A stretch of 64,000 nucleotides of DNA. It comes from Zhengitettix transpicula (lineage: Eukaryota > Arthropoda > Insecta > Orthoptera > Tetrigidae). Made by a program: the position numbers and the translations under genes. The stretch covers positions 179,143,432 to 179,207,431 of the forward strand of contig CM073591.1 of assembly GCA_037074705.1 (NCBI GenBank), in the 5' to 3' direction. The stretch's first letter is position 1, and every line of letters begins with the position of its first letter. The notes under the pieces are model-generated. The model was not told the DNA's origin and did not search any database. It saw only the letters and a list, made by a program, of their open reading frames with translations. This document shows, piece by piece, positions 1-10,720 of this stretch.

Positions 1-358
1 ATTCGACGCAAAAAATCCCGCCTTCCTCGCGCGTTACTCTCGTTGACATAAATAAAAACAGCGACATTGAGTACATTGGATTTGACTCGGTTATTTAGCG
101 TTATTTCCTTGTTATGCGCGTCCACTTCCACCCCCTAAGGATGCTCCAATGCGGTGCTATAACGGGTTGAAATTATTCTCCGATAACATCGGTAAAAACT
201 CCCAATCTCTTTGATCCCTAAAAAAATTTAACTACTCAAACATCGGATGTTTTAGTATATTTTAATATCTCCCTCCGACCACCCTCGCTCCTTTGGGTGT
301 TAGTTTTCTGGTCGCAAAGATAAAGTGTACGAAATTGGTGAAATTATCTCCACCGGTG
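1..358. repeat. satellite block 0 (end of a block entering from outside)
   Basis: This is the end of a satellite block and is nearly identical to 12252-12608, 27357-27713 and 62522-62794. It carries the family landmarks: a C-rich stretch (ccaccccctaaggatgctcc), a 'gggttgaaatta' box and an A/T stretch ending in 'aaatttaac'. The last 12 bases (TCTCCACCGGTG, 347-358) are the left copy of the N1 target site; the matching right copy survives only beside N1 copy 3. Confidence 0.8.
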
Positions 359-550
359 TTTTTTTAATTAGACAAAACTTTTATCTTAAGATTATTTGTT
401 GTTACATAAAGTATTAGAGTATACACAATTAAAATTCTGTACATAATTAACCTGGGAACTTGGCACCTAAGCTAATCCAGCAATAAACATAATTTTGCAA
501 ATTTTTTCTTGTCGTTTAATTTGGGTGTCTGAGGGGCATACATTGTTGAG

Positions 551-1552
551 TTATGAGGAGTCGCTGGTAATTTTGAATTTGATGGGACGGATGGAATGTG
601 CAGGTGTGGTCTGCGGGTATGAGGATAGGGTGTGTAGGAGGTGCCAGAGAGTTCTGGGGTAAGATTGTGGTCCATAGGTCGTTTTCTCTTGAGGCAACGT
701 GTGCGTTGGAGGGGTTGCTATGGAATTGCTGGATCGTGGTGTTAGGGTGGTTGAAGGTTTTTTGATTAATGTGGTTACGGATTTGGTGATTATTGAGTTG
801 ACTTGTGGAAGTTTAATGTTGTGGTGGATTGTGGAATTTCTGAGGTACCAGGGAGGGTTAGTGATGGTGCGAAGGATTATGTTTTGTTTTGTTTGGATTT
901 TGGCTGAATGGGTTTTGGCTGTTGCTCGCCGTATGGATGAGGCGTAGGACCAGGTTAGTTGAATTACGGAGAGATATACTAGGCGTTTTGTGCTGAGTGT
1001 GAGTGGGGATTTTCTGTTTAGGAGAGGATATAAAGTTCTGAATTTGAGGTTAGTTTTAGAGAGGAGGTGTTTAATGTTGGGTTTCCAAGAGAGGTTTGAA
1101 TCGAAGAGGAGTCCTAGGTAGGTGGTTTCTGTTTTTGTGGGTATTTCGGCGTTTAAATATAGAGGGATGTGCGGAGGAGGATTTTTGGATAGTGTGAATT
1201 TACTGATTTGGTGGGATTTATGCTGATTCGCCATTGTTTGGACCAGCGTTCTAGGTGGTGGAGCGCTGACTGAAGATGTTGGATATTGGAGGTGAGAGAG
1301 GAGGTTTGGTAGGAGATGGCAATGTCGTCTGCGAAAAATATTGTGCTTGTGCCGGGATATTGTGGAATATCGTGGGAGAAGATGTTGTATGGAAAGGGGG
1401 CAATGACGCTTCGTTGGGGGACTCCTGCATCGATGGGGTGGGGTTGGGAGATGTGGTTATTTATTTTGATTGGGAAGGTTCTGTTGGAGAAGTAGTTAAG
1501 GAGTATTCTATAATGAGTGTCATTTAAGTAATCTTTATTTTTGAGAGAAGGG
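551..1552 (-). pseudogene. N1 copy 1 ORF2, C-terminal half of reverse transcriptase
   Basis: The fragment encodes the catalytic and thumb part of a Jockey-type reverse transcriptase, which would copy element RNA at the nicked target. The catalytic Ala-Asp-Asp codons are intact at 1324-1332 (context FFADDIAIS). Downstream, an open stretch of about 227 codons (551-1234) has the conserved 'TYLGLLFDSNLSWKPNIKHL' region and the 'LRTITNPPWYLRNSTIH' region typical of the ORF2 C-terminus. A frame change separates the FADD part from the rest. The upstream RT motifs continue at 6032 beyond the LTR insertion, so this is one gene cut in two. Copy 4 (62953-63868) is the closest intact-looking relative. 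Confidence 0.85.
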
Positions 1553-2249
1553 TGTGGTGAGCTTACGGTTAAATTAACTATTTGTTGGGCGCCACCTGCA
1601 AGAATTGTTGTTGCAGGAAAGGGAAATGCAATATTTAGTTATTAAAAAAAACAATAATTCATTTTCTCAGAATTTATACAAAACGAAAAGCTCTCCAGCC
1701 TGCCAGGGATGCATGTAACCCCCTCCCTTTCTCAAGATTAACCGTGGTTTTTCTCGTGGCAAACCGACGCGATACCCGGAAGCATGGAACGCGACTTACC
1801 AGGTCTGCAGCTCGGACAGGGTCGACTCCCGTTGGCGGCTATCTGTCTCATCAGCATTCGCAGAAGACCGGAGATCCACATGCAGAACCAAAATCTTTCA
1901 GGATCAACTTTTCCTGACCACTCTCACCGACGGTCCAAATTCATCTCTCGACCACTCTCTTGTTCGCAGACTTCTTTCTCTGCTTCCTCAAAACCCTCTC
2001 TCATGGTTGGTCCTTGTGCACACGTGACCCTCTTCCATCTATTTTAGGGCCATATTCTCCCGGTCACGTACCCCTTCCTTGGCCGACCCTGACCTTGCTT
2101 GCGGGACTTGCGGATTTTCCAGTCCACCCCGCCATTGTCTTGTGTCTGCTGCTCGACCCCGGCAAGCCACATTCCCATGCTTCCAGGCAGTAATTAACAG
2201 TTATAAAAAAAAATATTTTGTACAAATCGATAACGAAAAGCGCACCATA
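1553..2249 (-). repeat. LTR (3' LTR in element orientation)
   Basis: This is a 697-bp direct repeat of 5331-6027. Plus-strand borders are TGTGGTG and CACCATA, an imperfect 7-bp inverted pair. It is preceded by target duplication AGGG and followed by the polypurine tract. Confidence 0.92.
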
Positions 2250-2253
2250 TAAT

Positions 2254-2266
2254 ATTCCCCCTTTGA
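2254..2266 (-). other. Polypurine tract
   Basis: On the minus strand the sequence just upstream of the 3' LTR reads TTTCAAAGGGGGAATATTA. It is the expected place and composition for a plus-strand primer of an LTR retrotransposon. Confidence 0.75.
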
Positions 2267-3800
2267 AATTGGATGAATGGAGGATGCATTCGAACGATTT
2301 CAAAATAATTCGCTTGAAGTTCGCGCATGCTCCCTCGATTCTGGCAAAATACAATCCTGTGATACAATTTAATTTTTTTCTATGTGGTACTTAATTAGCA
2401 GATATATTTATAGTTCAATTTCTCACAATTCTAAGTGGTTTCTAAGACGGTATGTAATCGTAAACAGTACAGCATTACATTCACAAACAAATTTATTAGA
2501 TATTATATTCAGATTTGAAACAAAATTACAACTAACTCAACAACGAAATGATGAATCATATACAAATCTAAGAGTAACTTACAACTAACTTATTAACGAA
2601 AGGTAGGAATATATACATCTGTAACACTAGCTTATAACTAACTTACAACCGAAGAGAATAATTAAATAAAACCTATAACTACCTTACAACTAACCATAGC
2701 AAAATGATACGCATTTACTTATAGATATATTTTCTCCTAATCTGATATTAGATCTTTTATATTATTTTACATCTACACATATTACTGTTCGTATCCTACA
2801 CATACTACTTTTAATTATATGCGCACCGGTCCGTAATGCCTACCCCTTAATTTAACAATTGAGCGCATCCTAAATATAAGTACTTAATTTTAATTAACCT
2901 CCATAATCGTCCTTTAATTACTATGAATGTCATTTTCAATATTTAATCCACCTTTTTTTTTCCTTAAATTAAACCTTAAAATCACTCCTGTGAGCGTCTT
3001 TTGATAACACGACACATCACCTTTTTTTTAGCGTCTGTCGTAATTATAACTTTGTCACTTCTCGTCCCCCTTTTATTGTGTCTGTGGTCATCGGACACTT
3101 GCATTATATGTACAAACACCTCACATTAGCTTCTGTACCACTTCGCGCCGTTGCAACCGCATCGCGTAGTCGTGGTTGTCCGCCCGTTCCACTTGTGCGC
3201 ATCTGGTCGTTGGTCCGCCACGTCTTCCTTTTACATAAGGTGCGAAAATAAGAAGAAAGAAGAACATAGATGAAAGACACTCTCAGTCCTCGAAACCTAA
3301 TAACCATTGTTGGGGTCGAAAAATCAAGGGTTGGCCAAGAAAGCCTTAGTGACAGTTTTACAGGTGACCAAGCAAGGCCGAATTGAAGAAAAGTAGAACG
3401 TGGTAACAGATACCACGTACAGCTCGGGTTCCTGGGTCCGCAAAGCCCAACATGCATTAGTCACATGCCCTGGGATTATCCTGCCGGCCGCTGACGATGC
3501 TTTGATGGTTGGATCCTTCTGGCGAGCCTAGCCTGTCACAATGTCTGGAGGCAAAGGATTATCCGCCGACAGTGCCTCTTCCGGGTTCCTGTCCGAGGCT
3601 TCAGCTACTGGTACACTCATTATTCAACCAAACAAGCACACAATCTTTGACCTGGCCCTATCCCTAAGTATACTTAATCTACTACAAAACTACAATTAAT
3701 TACAATATTTTCCGCCACCCTTCTGTACCTGCTACACTTATCTGTTACTACCACTTACTTGACTACATCTGGCGTCTATATATATTACGTTTACATGCTC
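2267..3800 (-). other. Internal region of LTR element without recognisable gene
   Basis: About 1.5 kb between the gag-like gene and the 3' LTR, where pol and any env should lie. The part 2370-3060 is very AT-rich with many stops in all frames. A 117-codon minus-strand open stretch at 3104-3457 has no family I recognise. Near 3430-3450 another minus frame could be a damaged gag zinc knuckle (CWA then, after a one-base shift, CGP), but this is weak. I read the region as remains of gag plus deleted pol. Confidence 0.6.
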
Positions 3801-4862
3801 TTAATTCAGCCTATTAAGCATGTCATTTCTCCGATGAAGAAGCATCAAGAATGAACTTCCGCCGGGATCAAACGCGTAACTACTCTCCATTTTCTGAATA
3901 AATGAAGTTAATTTAAAACGGTCCGGCGTTCGTCTTTGGGAACAATATAACATTAGCCCGTTTAAGAATTCCCGACCGTTCTGACGTCTTCGCCCCCGAA
4001 ATAATTTCAGCGTAATTTCTAATCGCTGGGTTAAGCCTTCCCGGCGAACTACCAATTCACTGGCTTCCGAAATCCTAATATACAAACTGACGGCCTTGGA
4101 ACTCAACTGTTTCCACAAGTCTACTTCAATATCAACAATATTCGCCGCAATTGTGCATTCGTTCATCTCTTCCATAATTGCCTCTGCTTCACTGACTAGC
4201 CGATTAATCACCTGCCCAGTTTCTTCGCGCCTAATTTCTACATCTGCCCCGACAACAACTTCGTCTAATCTGTGTGCAAGACTTTGGCGCTCCTTATTAG
4301 CCAAATCGGCTACTTCGGTTTTTTGTTCGGCGACCTGTTCTACGTTTTTGCCTAAGCCTGTTTCAACTAATTTTTCAAAATCCTCTGTCCTTTCCTGCCC
4401 TTCATGACTTATACGCGCGCATTTTTCATTAATTGTATCGCTTTGACTTTGTAACTGGTTCCATTGAACTCGATTTCTTTCCGTGAATATTTGGACCTGC
4501 TCCTGAATCTCACTACTGATCTCCCTAAACTTATTCTCAGTTGCTTCTTGACAGCCTTTAATCTGGGCCTGCAATATGTTAAACCCCTTGTTAGTTTCGT
4601 CACTATTCCTTTGAATCTGTTCCTGTAAATTAGCCTGACTATTTTGAATCTGTTCCTGTAAATTAGTCTGACTATTTTGAAAGGCTTGCATCAATTGCGC
4701 AATCATAGATTCGAATAAAAACTGGTTTTCTTTTGTACCATTGGTTCCAGGAAAACCCCTGCTTGCCTGGCTCCCTAAATTCTCGGAACTACCCTCCGTC
4801 TGCTCATCCGTGCTTAATTCCCTTTGTAACGTATCCATTCCGCTCCTAAGCTTCATGAACAA
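3801..4862 (-). CDS. gag: Gag-like coiled-coil protein of the LTR element
   Basis: An open frame of 353 codons on the minus strand and the only sizeable one in the element. After a short Ser/Gly/Glu-rich N-terminus containing 'KLRSG' (a start I associate with arthropod Gypsy-type Gag), residues about 55-250 are rich in Gln, Glu and Asn with heptad-like spacing, so a long coiled coil is likely. Two copies of an 11-residue repeat (QNSQxNLQEQI) come from a 33-bp tandem repeat at about 4613-4678. Residues about 295-330 (EFLNGLMLYC to FIQKMESSY) resemble the beginning of a capsid domain. The frame stops soon afterwards, so the capsid is short and no zinc knuckle is in frame. The role would be particle assembly, if the protein still works. 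Gag identity is inferred from position plus composition. Confidence 0.65.
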   Translation of the reverse strand: MFMKLRSGMDTLQRELSTDEQTEGSSENLGSQASRGFPGTNGTKENQFLFESMIAQLMQAFQNSQTNLQEQIQNSQANLQEQIQRNSDETNKGFNILQAQIKGCQEATENKFREISSEIQEQVQIFTERNRVQWNQLQSQSDTINEKCARISHEGQERTEDFEKLVETGLGKNVEQVAEQKTEVADLANKERQSLAHRLDEVVVGADVEIRREETGQVINRLVSEAEAIMEEMNECTIAANIVDIEVDLWKQLSSKAVSLYIRISEASELVVRREGLTQRLEITLKLFRGRRRQNGREFLNGLMLYCSQRRTPDRFKLTSFIQKMESSYAFDPGGSSFLMLLHRRNDMLNRLN

Positions 4863-5306
4863 CCAGACGAAATAATCAGAAGAACTCCGTTTCTATTTTA
4901 CACGAACAATTTCTCTAACAAACTAACATAAACGATAAAGAAAACAGCTCAAAATTCACACAACTTAACATTAAACATATAGACCTCAGGCTCCACTCCA
5001 CATTAGATAACAAAAGAAATCCCAAAATTTATCGAATTAACGCTTATCCTATCAAAAAAAAACTCCTGCTCTACTCAACGCTAGAAATTAAAATAAATGG
5101 TCCGCGTCTAAACACCTGCATCTCCAGCCTGGAACGTATTGCCCGAAAACTAAATTCCCGCAAAATACATATTACAAAATTATTCCCCCAAAATACACGT
5201 TAAAATAATCAAGTCCTGAATTTCTGCTTGAATGGCTGACTAGCAAGTGTATATAATCCGCTAATCCTGTCCCCGTAGTATCGCTCCAGTTTGCCACTTC
5301 TTCGTG

Positions 5307-5323
5307 CCCTACGTTGGGCGCCA
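5307..5323 (-). other. Primer-binding site
   Basis: The minus strand reads TGGCGCCCAACGTAGGG starting 7 bases inside the 5' LTR. TGGCGCCCAACG-type sites are common in Ty3/Gypsy-group elements and pair with a tRNA 3' end. I do not assign the tRNA. Confidence 0.8.
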
Positions 5324-5330
5324 TTTTATA

Positions 5331-6027
5331 TGTGGTGAGCTTACGGTTAAATTAACTATTTGTTGGGCGCCACCTGCAAGAATTGTTCTTGCAGGAAATG
5401 GAAATGCAATATTTAGTTATTAAAAAAAACATTAATTCATTTTCTCAGAATTTATACAAAACGAAAAGCTCTCCAGCCTGCCAGGGATGCATGTAACCCC
5501 CTCCCTTTCTCAAGATTAACCGTGGTTTTTCTCGTGGCAAACCGACGCGATACCCGGAAGCATGGAACGCGACTTACCGGGTCTGCAGCTCGGACAGGGT
5601 CGACTCCCGTTGGCGGCTATCTGTCTCATCAGCATTCGCAGAAGACCGGAGACCCACGTGCAGAACCAAAATCTTTCAGGATCAACTATCCCTGACCACT
5701 CTCACCGACGGTCCAAATTCATCTCTCGACCACTCTCTTGTTCGCAGACTTCTTTCTCTGCCTCCTCAAAACCCTCTCTCCTGGTTGGTCCTTGTGCACA
5801 CGTGACCCTCTTCCATCTATTTTAGGGCCATATTCTCCCGGTCACGTACCCCTTCCTTGGCCGACCCTGACCTTGCTTGCGGGACTTGCGGATTTTCCAG
5901 TCCACCCCGCCATTGTATTGTGTCTGCTGCTCGACCCCGGCAAGCCACATTCCCATGCTTCCAGGCAGTAATTAACAGTTATAAAAAAAAATATTTTGTA
6001 CAAATCGATAACGAAAAGCGCACCATA
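5331..6027 (-). repeat. LTR (5' LTR in element orientation)
   Basis: The second copy of the 697-bp repeat, same length as 1553-2249 with 11 substitutions and no indels. It is followed by target duplication AGGG at 6028-6031. Short plus-strand open stretches inside both LTRs are incidental. Confidence 0.92.
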
Positions 6028-6031
6028 AGGG

Positions 6032-7671
6032 AAAGGTGATGAATTTTGTCAAACGCTTTTTCTATGTCAATAAAAGTGGTGATACAGCATTTGCATTGTT
6101 CGAATGAGTTGTTTATGGGAGTATAAATGATGGCAGCAGGAATGTTTTGTACGAAAACCGTATTGTGTCAGGAACTAGGAAGGAGAGTTGGTTGATTAAA
6201 TGAGGGAATAGTAATTTTTCAAATAGTTTGGAGATTGTAGGAAGGAGACTTATTGGTCGGTAATTTTCAGGGTGGGATTTTGGTTTGTTGGGTTTCGGTA
6301 ACATGATTATGGTGGCATGTTTCCATTTGGTTGAGTAGTAAGTGGTTCTAAGGATGGCATCGAAGATATAGGTGATTAGGATTATTGTCTTTTAGATGGC
6401 GGTTGGTGATGTGGTCATGTCCTGGGAAGGCTTTGTTTTTTAGTTTTTTATTGCGGTTTTGATTTGGGAAGGGGTGAAAAGTTTAGGGAGGGGAGTTAAT
6501 TGTAGGGGCTGCTGGAATTTTGTTGCTATGGTGTGATTGTGATTGGTGTAAAAGGAGGAGTTTGGGGAAAATTGGTTAGTCAATATTTCGGCGAATATGT
6601 TCGCTTTTTATGAGGGGGCGGTGTGCCATTGGTTGTCTTTTTTAAGTGGGGGATGTCAGTTTTCTTTTTGGTCAGATATTTAGTTTTTTGGCATAGTGAT
6701 TTGTCAGCTGCGTTTAGTTGTTGAAGGTAGTTGTAATGTTTCGAGTCGCTGGTTTCTTTTAGTAGTTTTTGTAGTTGTACGGTGGCGTCGTTGTATTGGC
6801 GTTTGACTTTGAGATTTTTGGTATTGTACCATTGTTTTCGCAAAGATTTTTTCTCTTTGAGTAGGTTTTCAATTTGGTTTTCGTGTGGGTTTTTTGGGTG
6901 GGGTTTTGGTGCATTTTGGTGGGAAGCTATAGCGGCAGAAGTGAGGATGATAGATTGTAAATGATTTAGGGCTAAGTTTATGTCTGAGGGCGTCTTCAGT
7001 TGGATATTGAGGATTGTTAGATTTTCTATTATTTGAGAGAAGTGGAATGTGATTGGTGGTATTGGGAGGAAAGGATAGATTTAGCTGTGCTATGACTGGT
7101 AGGTTCATGGAGTATTTGTGCGTTGGAAAGGTATTGAGTGGTATTGTGGCAGATGAAGTCTAGTATTTCTGGTGATTTGAGGCAGTTTGGGTAGTAAGTT
7201 GGCTCGGTAGGATGTGTAATTTGGATATGGAGTTTAGAGAGGATGTAGTTAAGGCCTTTACCTCTTGTATTGGAAGTTCTGGATCCGAAGTTCGGGTGTT
7301 TGGCGTTTTAATCTCTTCCTATTATGTAGGGAAAAACGCAGGAGGAGAGTAGCTTTTTACAGGTGTCAGATGTGATTTGGTTGGTTGGAGCTAAGTAGAA
7401 TGAAGAGATGTTAATGTGGATGTGAGTGGTTGTGTTGAGTGTTATTTGAGTTAGTTGCAGATCTAGGAAGGATATAGAAGGCAGTTGGTCGTCTGTAGGT
7501 TTTATAATTTGGGATGTTATAAGGCTGTGTGCGGATGAGTTTTGTTTCGGTTAATAGCAGGAGATCAATGTTGTTTTTTTGTAGGAAAAGTTTAATTACG
7601 TGGTATTTATTGGTAGCTCCACTGGCGTTCCAAGTGCATATGGTAAGGTATTGTGGGGGAGGATGCGTCAT
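6032..7671 (-). pseudogene. N1 copy 1 ORF2, endonuclease to RT fingers
   Basis: This is the N-terminal part of ORF2 on the minus strand, downstream (in genome coordinates) of the LTR insertion. It starts with ATG at 7669-7671, followed by the EEP endonuclease start (LTICTWNASGATNKYH, then LLLTETKL with the catalytic Glu). The rest of the endonuclease is in other frames and partly deleted. A linker at 6580-6843 and the RT region at 6113-6304 (LPKPNKPKSHPENYRPISLL) follow. The YRPISLL motif marks RT motif 1. Frameshifts and stops make it non-functional. The ORF1 stop TGA overlaps the ORF2 ATG as ATGA, an arrangement used for coupled translation in several Jockey-type elements. Confidence 0.8.
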
Positions 7672-8088
7672 TTTTGGGTGTCCATTAGCTTGGGGATTAT
7701 TGTGGTTAGGAATTGGATTAAAGGTATGATGATGGAGATGAGGTTGTCTATTTTAGAATACAAGGAGAAGAGCAGGTTATTTTGGTTTGGCGAGTCAGCA
7801 TTTGTTTGTTGTGAAGTTCTTGGGATGTAAGTGGGGTGAGTTTGTTTGACGATGTTGGCGTAGGATGTAGCGCCAGTGTTGCTTTGTGGAGTTTGGGATG
7901 TAGAGAGAAGAGTTTGTGGACTGAGGAGATGGGGTTGCTGTGGTCTTTGAAGTGCAGGCGAATTGGTTGGGATAGGTTTTGTGCAGGTTGATTGGAGAGA
8001 TTAGAATATTGGGCAGCCTTTGTAGTTTGCCGTATGCTTACCACGGCAGTTTGTGCATACGGGTGGAGTGGTTTTTGGGATTGGGCAT
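7668..8088 (-). pseudogene. N1 copy 1 ORF1, C-terminal remnant
   Basis: This is the end of ORF1, the nucleic-acid-binding protein of Jockey-type elements. It reads in pieces on the minus strand, and the last half (7748-8044) matches copy 2 ORF1 (15506-15958). The zinc-knuckle segment is cut off at 8086-8089, where N1 sequence changes into S-block sequence. Confidence 0.7.
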
Positions 8089-9650
8089 TCCTGTTAATTA
8101 AACAGAATATACTTATCTAATAATATAATCTTAATTTCCAGGTTCGCTACGACTTCCAATTCATCGCAGCAGTTAAATGAAAAACTTACCTTAACTTGAA
8201 TATCGTACTAATTCTACTCAGCAGTTACGATGCTTTTTATAAATCCTCAGTACATATAAATCATCTACCTCGCCAAGATCTACTCGTGGCCACTGATAAC
8301 TATGAGAACTCAGGTAAGTCCACACTTGTAACATTTGTCCGTAACTTCATCATAGACTGTAAATTATCTCTAATTGTCCGTAATATTAGGTTTTAAATAG
8401 TATCACATTGATGTGTATATAAGTAGTGTCTGTTTATATTATATTCACTCCGCACTTCAAGTATCTATAAGTTACATAGATTTACTGTGTAGAAGTAGAA
8501 CTGTTTACATTATTCTGGGAAGTATTTACCATTATAATTTCTCATATTACAACTCTGACACTTTAATATTTATGCCAGGATTTCGTTACGAATTAGGGCT
8601 ATTTTCTTTATTTAAGTGTTCGTAATATATAATGGTAGTAAATGTCAATCCAGGAATACAGTTTAATGAGTAATGATATAGCAAATATCATTTGTGAGCA
8701 ACATGCTGGTATTATTATTAGGAATGAAAAAAATGAATAAAACGTTTAACTTCAGTGAATTTTATCGAATAATTTCTCAGTATTAATACGTAAATAAACG
8801 CAATTGATCTCAACCAAATAAAGTTGAAATTGATTAGATTAGCTAAGATTATATTAGTTCCATTAGTTCTCTGTTTAGGAAATAGGTAAAGTCAGAAAGG
8901 ATATTACTTACAATTGATAACTGGTGATAAACTAAATAACAGTCAAAGCAGAATCAATACTTGAACTTATTTATAATTGACATTGTGACATTTGCTAAAG
9001 TTATTCGTTTGATATAATTACATTTTAATAGTTTTTTCAAGTTATTCATTTTTCTGCTGCCTAGTCCAGAAACCTCCTTAGTTTCAGTCACGTGAACGTT
9101 ATGTAATATTTCAATACTGTGGATATTGCTAAAAATTTATTTGCAGATTGTTACTTGAAATTAGCAGCTCTAGTATAATTGGATGACAAGAGCAGTTATC
9201 AGAATGAGGAATATCGAATTAAATAAATAATTATATTTAAAGTTATGTTGATTTCAAGAAATATAAAAAATTCTTAAGCTGCAGGGTAGAAGTGACAAAA
9301 AAGATTTTTAATAAGGAAAAAGAGTGACCCTATTCGTGAACAAAGTAACTTTTCATTGTATTTATGGGTTTAAATGCATAAATATACGCAATAGATGCAA
9401 CGATAGGAGGAACAAATGGGAAAGTGGTAACGATCGGTACCCTTAGATTATGGAATCAATTATGCGTATTTTACTAAAATGAATATTTGCGTTTGATGGA
9501 TAGAAAAATACTTACATCTCCAGTTTTATTGCAGTTGAATGGAGAATGAGGATAAGAAGAAATAAATGATTATGTTTTTAATAATTGCCATTTATATGTC
9601 ATATTAATTACGGAGTATTCGAATAATTTCATTACAATCCGTTCTATAAT
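8089..9650. repeat. S block, copy 1
   Basis: A 1.56-kb segment, near-identical to 31671-32846 plus 34145-34560 and diverged from 53621-55480. Apart from an exon-like piece (8142-8313) and a second candidate acceptor 'ttctcatattacag' near 8555, it holds no long reading frame. It also contains the uninterrupted TA site (about 9231-9236) where the mariner sits in copy 2. Confidence 0.8.
8142..8313 (+). other. exon-like module 'a', copy S1
   Basis: The module is preceded by a pyrimidine-rich acceptor (ttaatttccag) and followed by a strong donor (ctcag/gtaagtcc). Related modules with the same borders are at 21320-21449, 31725-31896, 38930-39059, 48063-48192 and 53784-53941. The plus frame beginning after the acceptor stays open for 33-40 codons in some copies (53784: GAATYNSSRLLDEKF) but is closed early here. 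Splice-like borders are seen; use as an exon is inferred. No protein family recognised. Confidence 0.35.
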
Positions 9651-9781
9651 ATTGGAAGTTTTAAATATAAAAGTTCTGCTTCTACACGCGAAATCTTTTA
9701 CAATTACTATTTACAATGCAACGTCTAAATTTGTATGGAATATTTTCCTAAAGACTTTGTTGTTTCTATTCCACCATATAT

Positions 9782-9970
9782 TTGGTAATTATTCACATAC
9801 AACAGTTGACGAAGATGCGTCTTGAATCCACGAACGTGACACACAAGAACACGGATCACCGCTTCGAAATATTCGTCATGCCAACTGAATTCCGTAGATT
9901 TTGGGGACACTTCAAGATTAACATCACCTTCTTCAGTTCATCGTCTAAAAGAAATTTCACGGACATATAA
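9782..9970 (+). other. recurrent short open frame (FEIFVMPTEF), core copy 1
   Basis: An open frame of 62 codons ending TAA. The conserved part begins after an acceptor-like 'cacatacaacag' and reads MRLESTNV..., then FEIFVMPTEFRRFWGHF, then a Ser-rich end and FTDI. The same region recurs in all cores: it is open in copies 1, 2, 5, 6 and (until a frameshift) 7, and broken in 3 and 4. The reverse strand is also partly open here, so strand choice is not secure. No family recognised. Confidence 0.3.
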
Positions 9971-10192
9971 GACAAGAGACAATCCCGAAATTCAAGAAAG
10001 AAGATATATTATAAAAATTTATTTTGTTTATGATAAGTGCGTTGTGAAAATGTATACTCAGATCACAAGTAGTTAGATCAGATTAGTGACCGTGTGGAGC
10101 TTCACTCCGTTGAATTTAAATGAAATATCCATGAAAATTGCAGTAATATTGATATAAGTCTCTGGCAGATGTTACAAGTGTGGCCCTTTCAG

Positions 10193-10315
10193 GTGGTGTG
10201 CGGAGGAATTCTTCGAAAGCTTGATGATGTGTTGGGAGTTACTGAAGAGAATAATTCGAAGACCTGTGACTTTTCTGTGATCCTGCAGGCTGGTGCTAAA
10301 AACGCAGCCGTAGAG
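10193..10315 (+). other. exon-like module 1, core copy 1
   Basis: 123 bases with an acceptor (tggccctttcag) before and a donor (gag/gtacgtag) after. The only frame open across it encodes 41 residues, starting VVCGGILRKLDDVLG and ending QAGAKNAAVE. Copies 2 and 5 begin ATG instead of GTG at the same position. Copies 4, 6 and 7 carry a 19-bp insertion that closes the frame, and copy 3 is internally deleted. Joined to module 2 in phase, the product would end about 17 codons later. The function is unknown. Confidence 0.35.
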
Positions 10316-10550
10316 GTACGTAGTTGATTTGATAATTTTTTAATACTTTTATTATTTATAGGATATTAGCAAACATATGATTTGTTTTCGTTAACGTCTT
10401 CACCACTACAGTACATTTCAATAAAATTAGTTAAGTATTTGCTTTCAATATGTTGTAGAATGATTCAGTTAAAACTTACATATGTAAACAAATTACTGCA
10501 TTATTTAAACTATTACAGTACAACTATTTGTTCATAATGTTTCTTTACAG

Positions 10551-10720
10551 TCGTCGCTCTGCACAATTCTTCAAAGGACGTTCACAAATCGAAATTCTTG
10601 AAGATCATGAAGATTAATTAAAAAACCTATATTGATAGCAAACCAAAGCTCTGCTTCCGTTTCCTGCATGCTACACTAGAACGTCTAAATTAGTGTTATA
10701 ATCAACGTTACTAAAATGAG
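10551..10720 (+). other. exon-like module 2, core copy 1
   Basis: 170 bases bounded by acceptor tttctttacag and donor aaatgag/gtacgtac. One frame reads VALHNSSKDVHKSKFLKI and then stops after MKIN. In copies 4 and 6 the same frame runs on to TPERLY before stopping. That frame is not the one continued from module 1 if both splice borders are used, which argues against a simple two-exon coding model. Confidence 0.3.

Larger units (their letters stand above)
1553..6027 (-). mobile_element. Non-autonomous LTR retrotransposon (Gypsy-like PBS, gag-like gene only)
   Basis: Two direct 697-bp repeats flank 3,081 bp of internal DNA. On the minus strand the left border of the internal region has a primer-binding site and the right border a polypurine tract, which fixes the orientation. 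The target duplication AGGG stands at 1549-1552 and 6028-6031. The undisturbed site is visible in N1 copy 2 near 13786-13800. The internal region has a single gag-like reading frame and no recognisable protease, reverse transcriptase, RNase H or integrase, so it must have been moved by a helper element. The repeats differ at 11 of 697 positions by my count, so insertion was fairly recent. The superfamily assignment rests on the PBS and the 4-bp duplication only, since there is no pol to classify. Confidence 0.9.
359..8088 (-). mobile_element. N1 copy 1: Jockey-clade non-LTR retrotransposon, split by an LTR element
   Basis: This is a minus-strand non-LTR retrotransposon whose 3' tail (a T-run on the plus strand) abuts the satellite at 358/359. 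Read on the minus strand it has the end of ORF1, then ORF2 with endonuclease start, linker and reverse transcriptase. An LTR element interrupts the RT at 1553-6027. The C-terminal RT layout and the ORF1 Cys/His pattern place it in the Jockey clade (family knowledge). All reading frames are broken by stops and indels, and part of the endonuclease (around 7440-7500) is shortened relative to copy 2. The 5' edge at 8086-8089 has no target duplication: ORF1 sequence runs into S-block sequence through the shared bases 'catt', so this edge looks like a recombination junction. Confidence 0.85.

Noticed and set aside
1784..2047. An 87-codon plus-strand frame in each LTR (also 5562-5825).
   Set aside because: It lies antisense inside LTRs and has no features. 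It recurs only because the LTRs are repeats.
3104..3457. A 117-codon minus frame in the LTR element as a pol or env remnant.
   Set aside because: No protease, RT, integrase or envelope motif can be read; it may be chance in degraded gag or pol.
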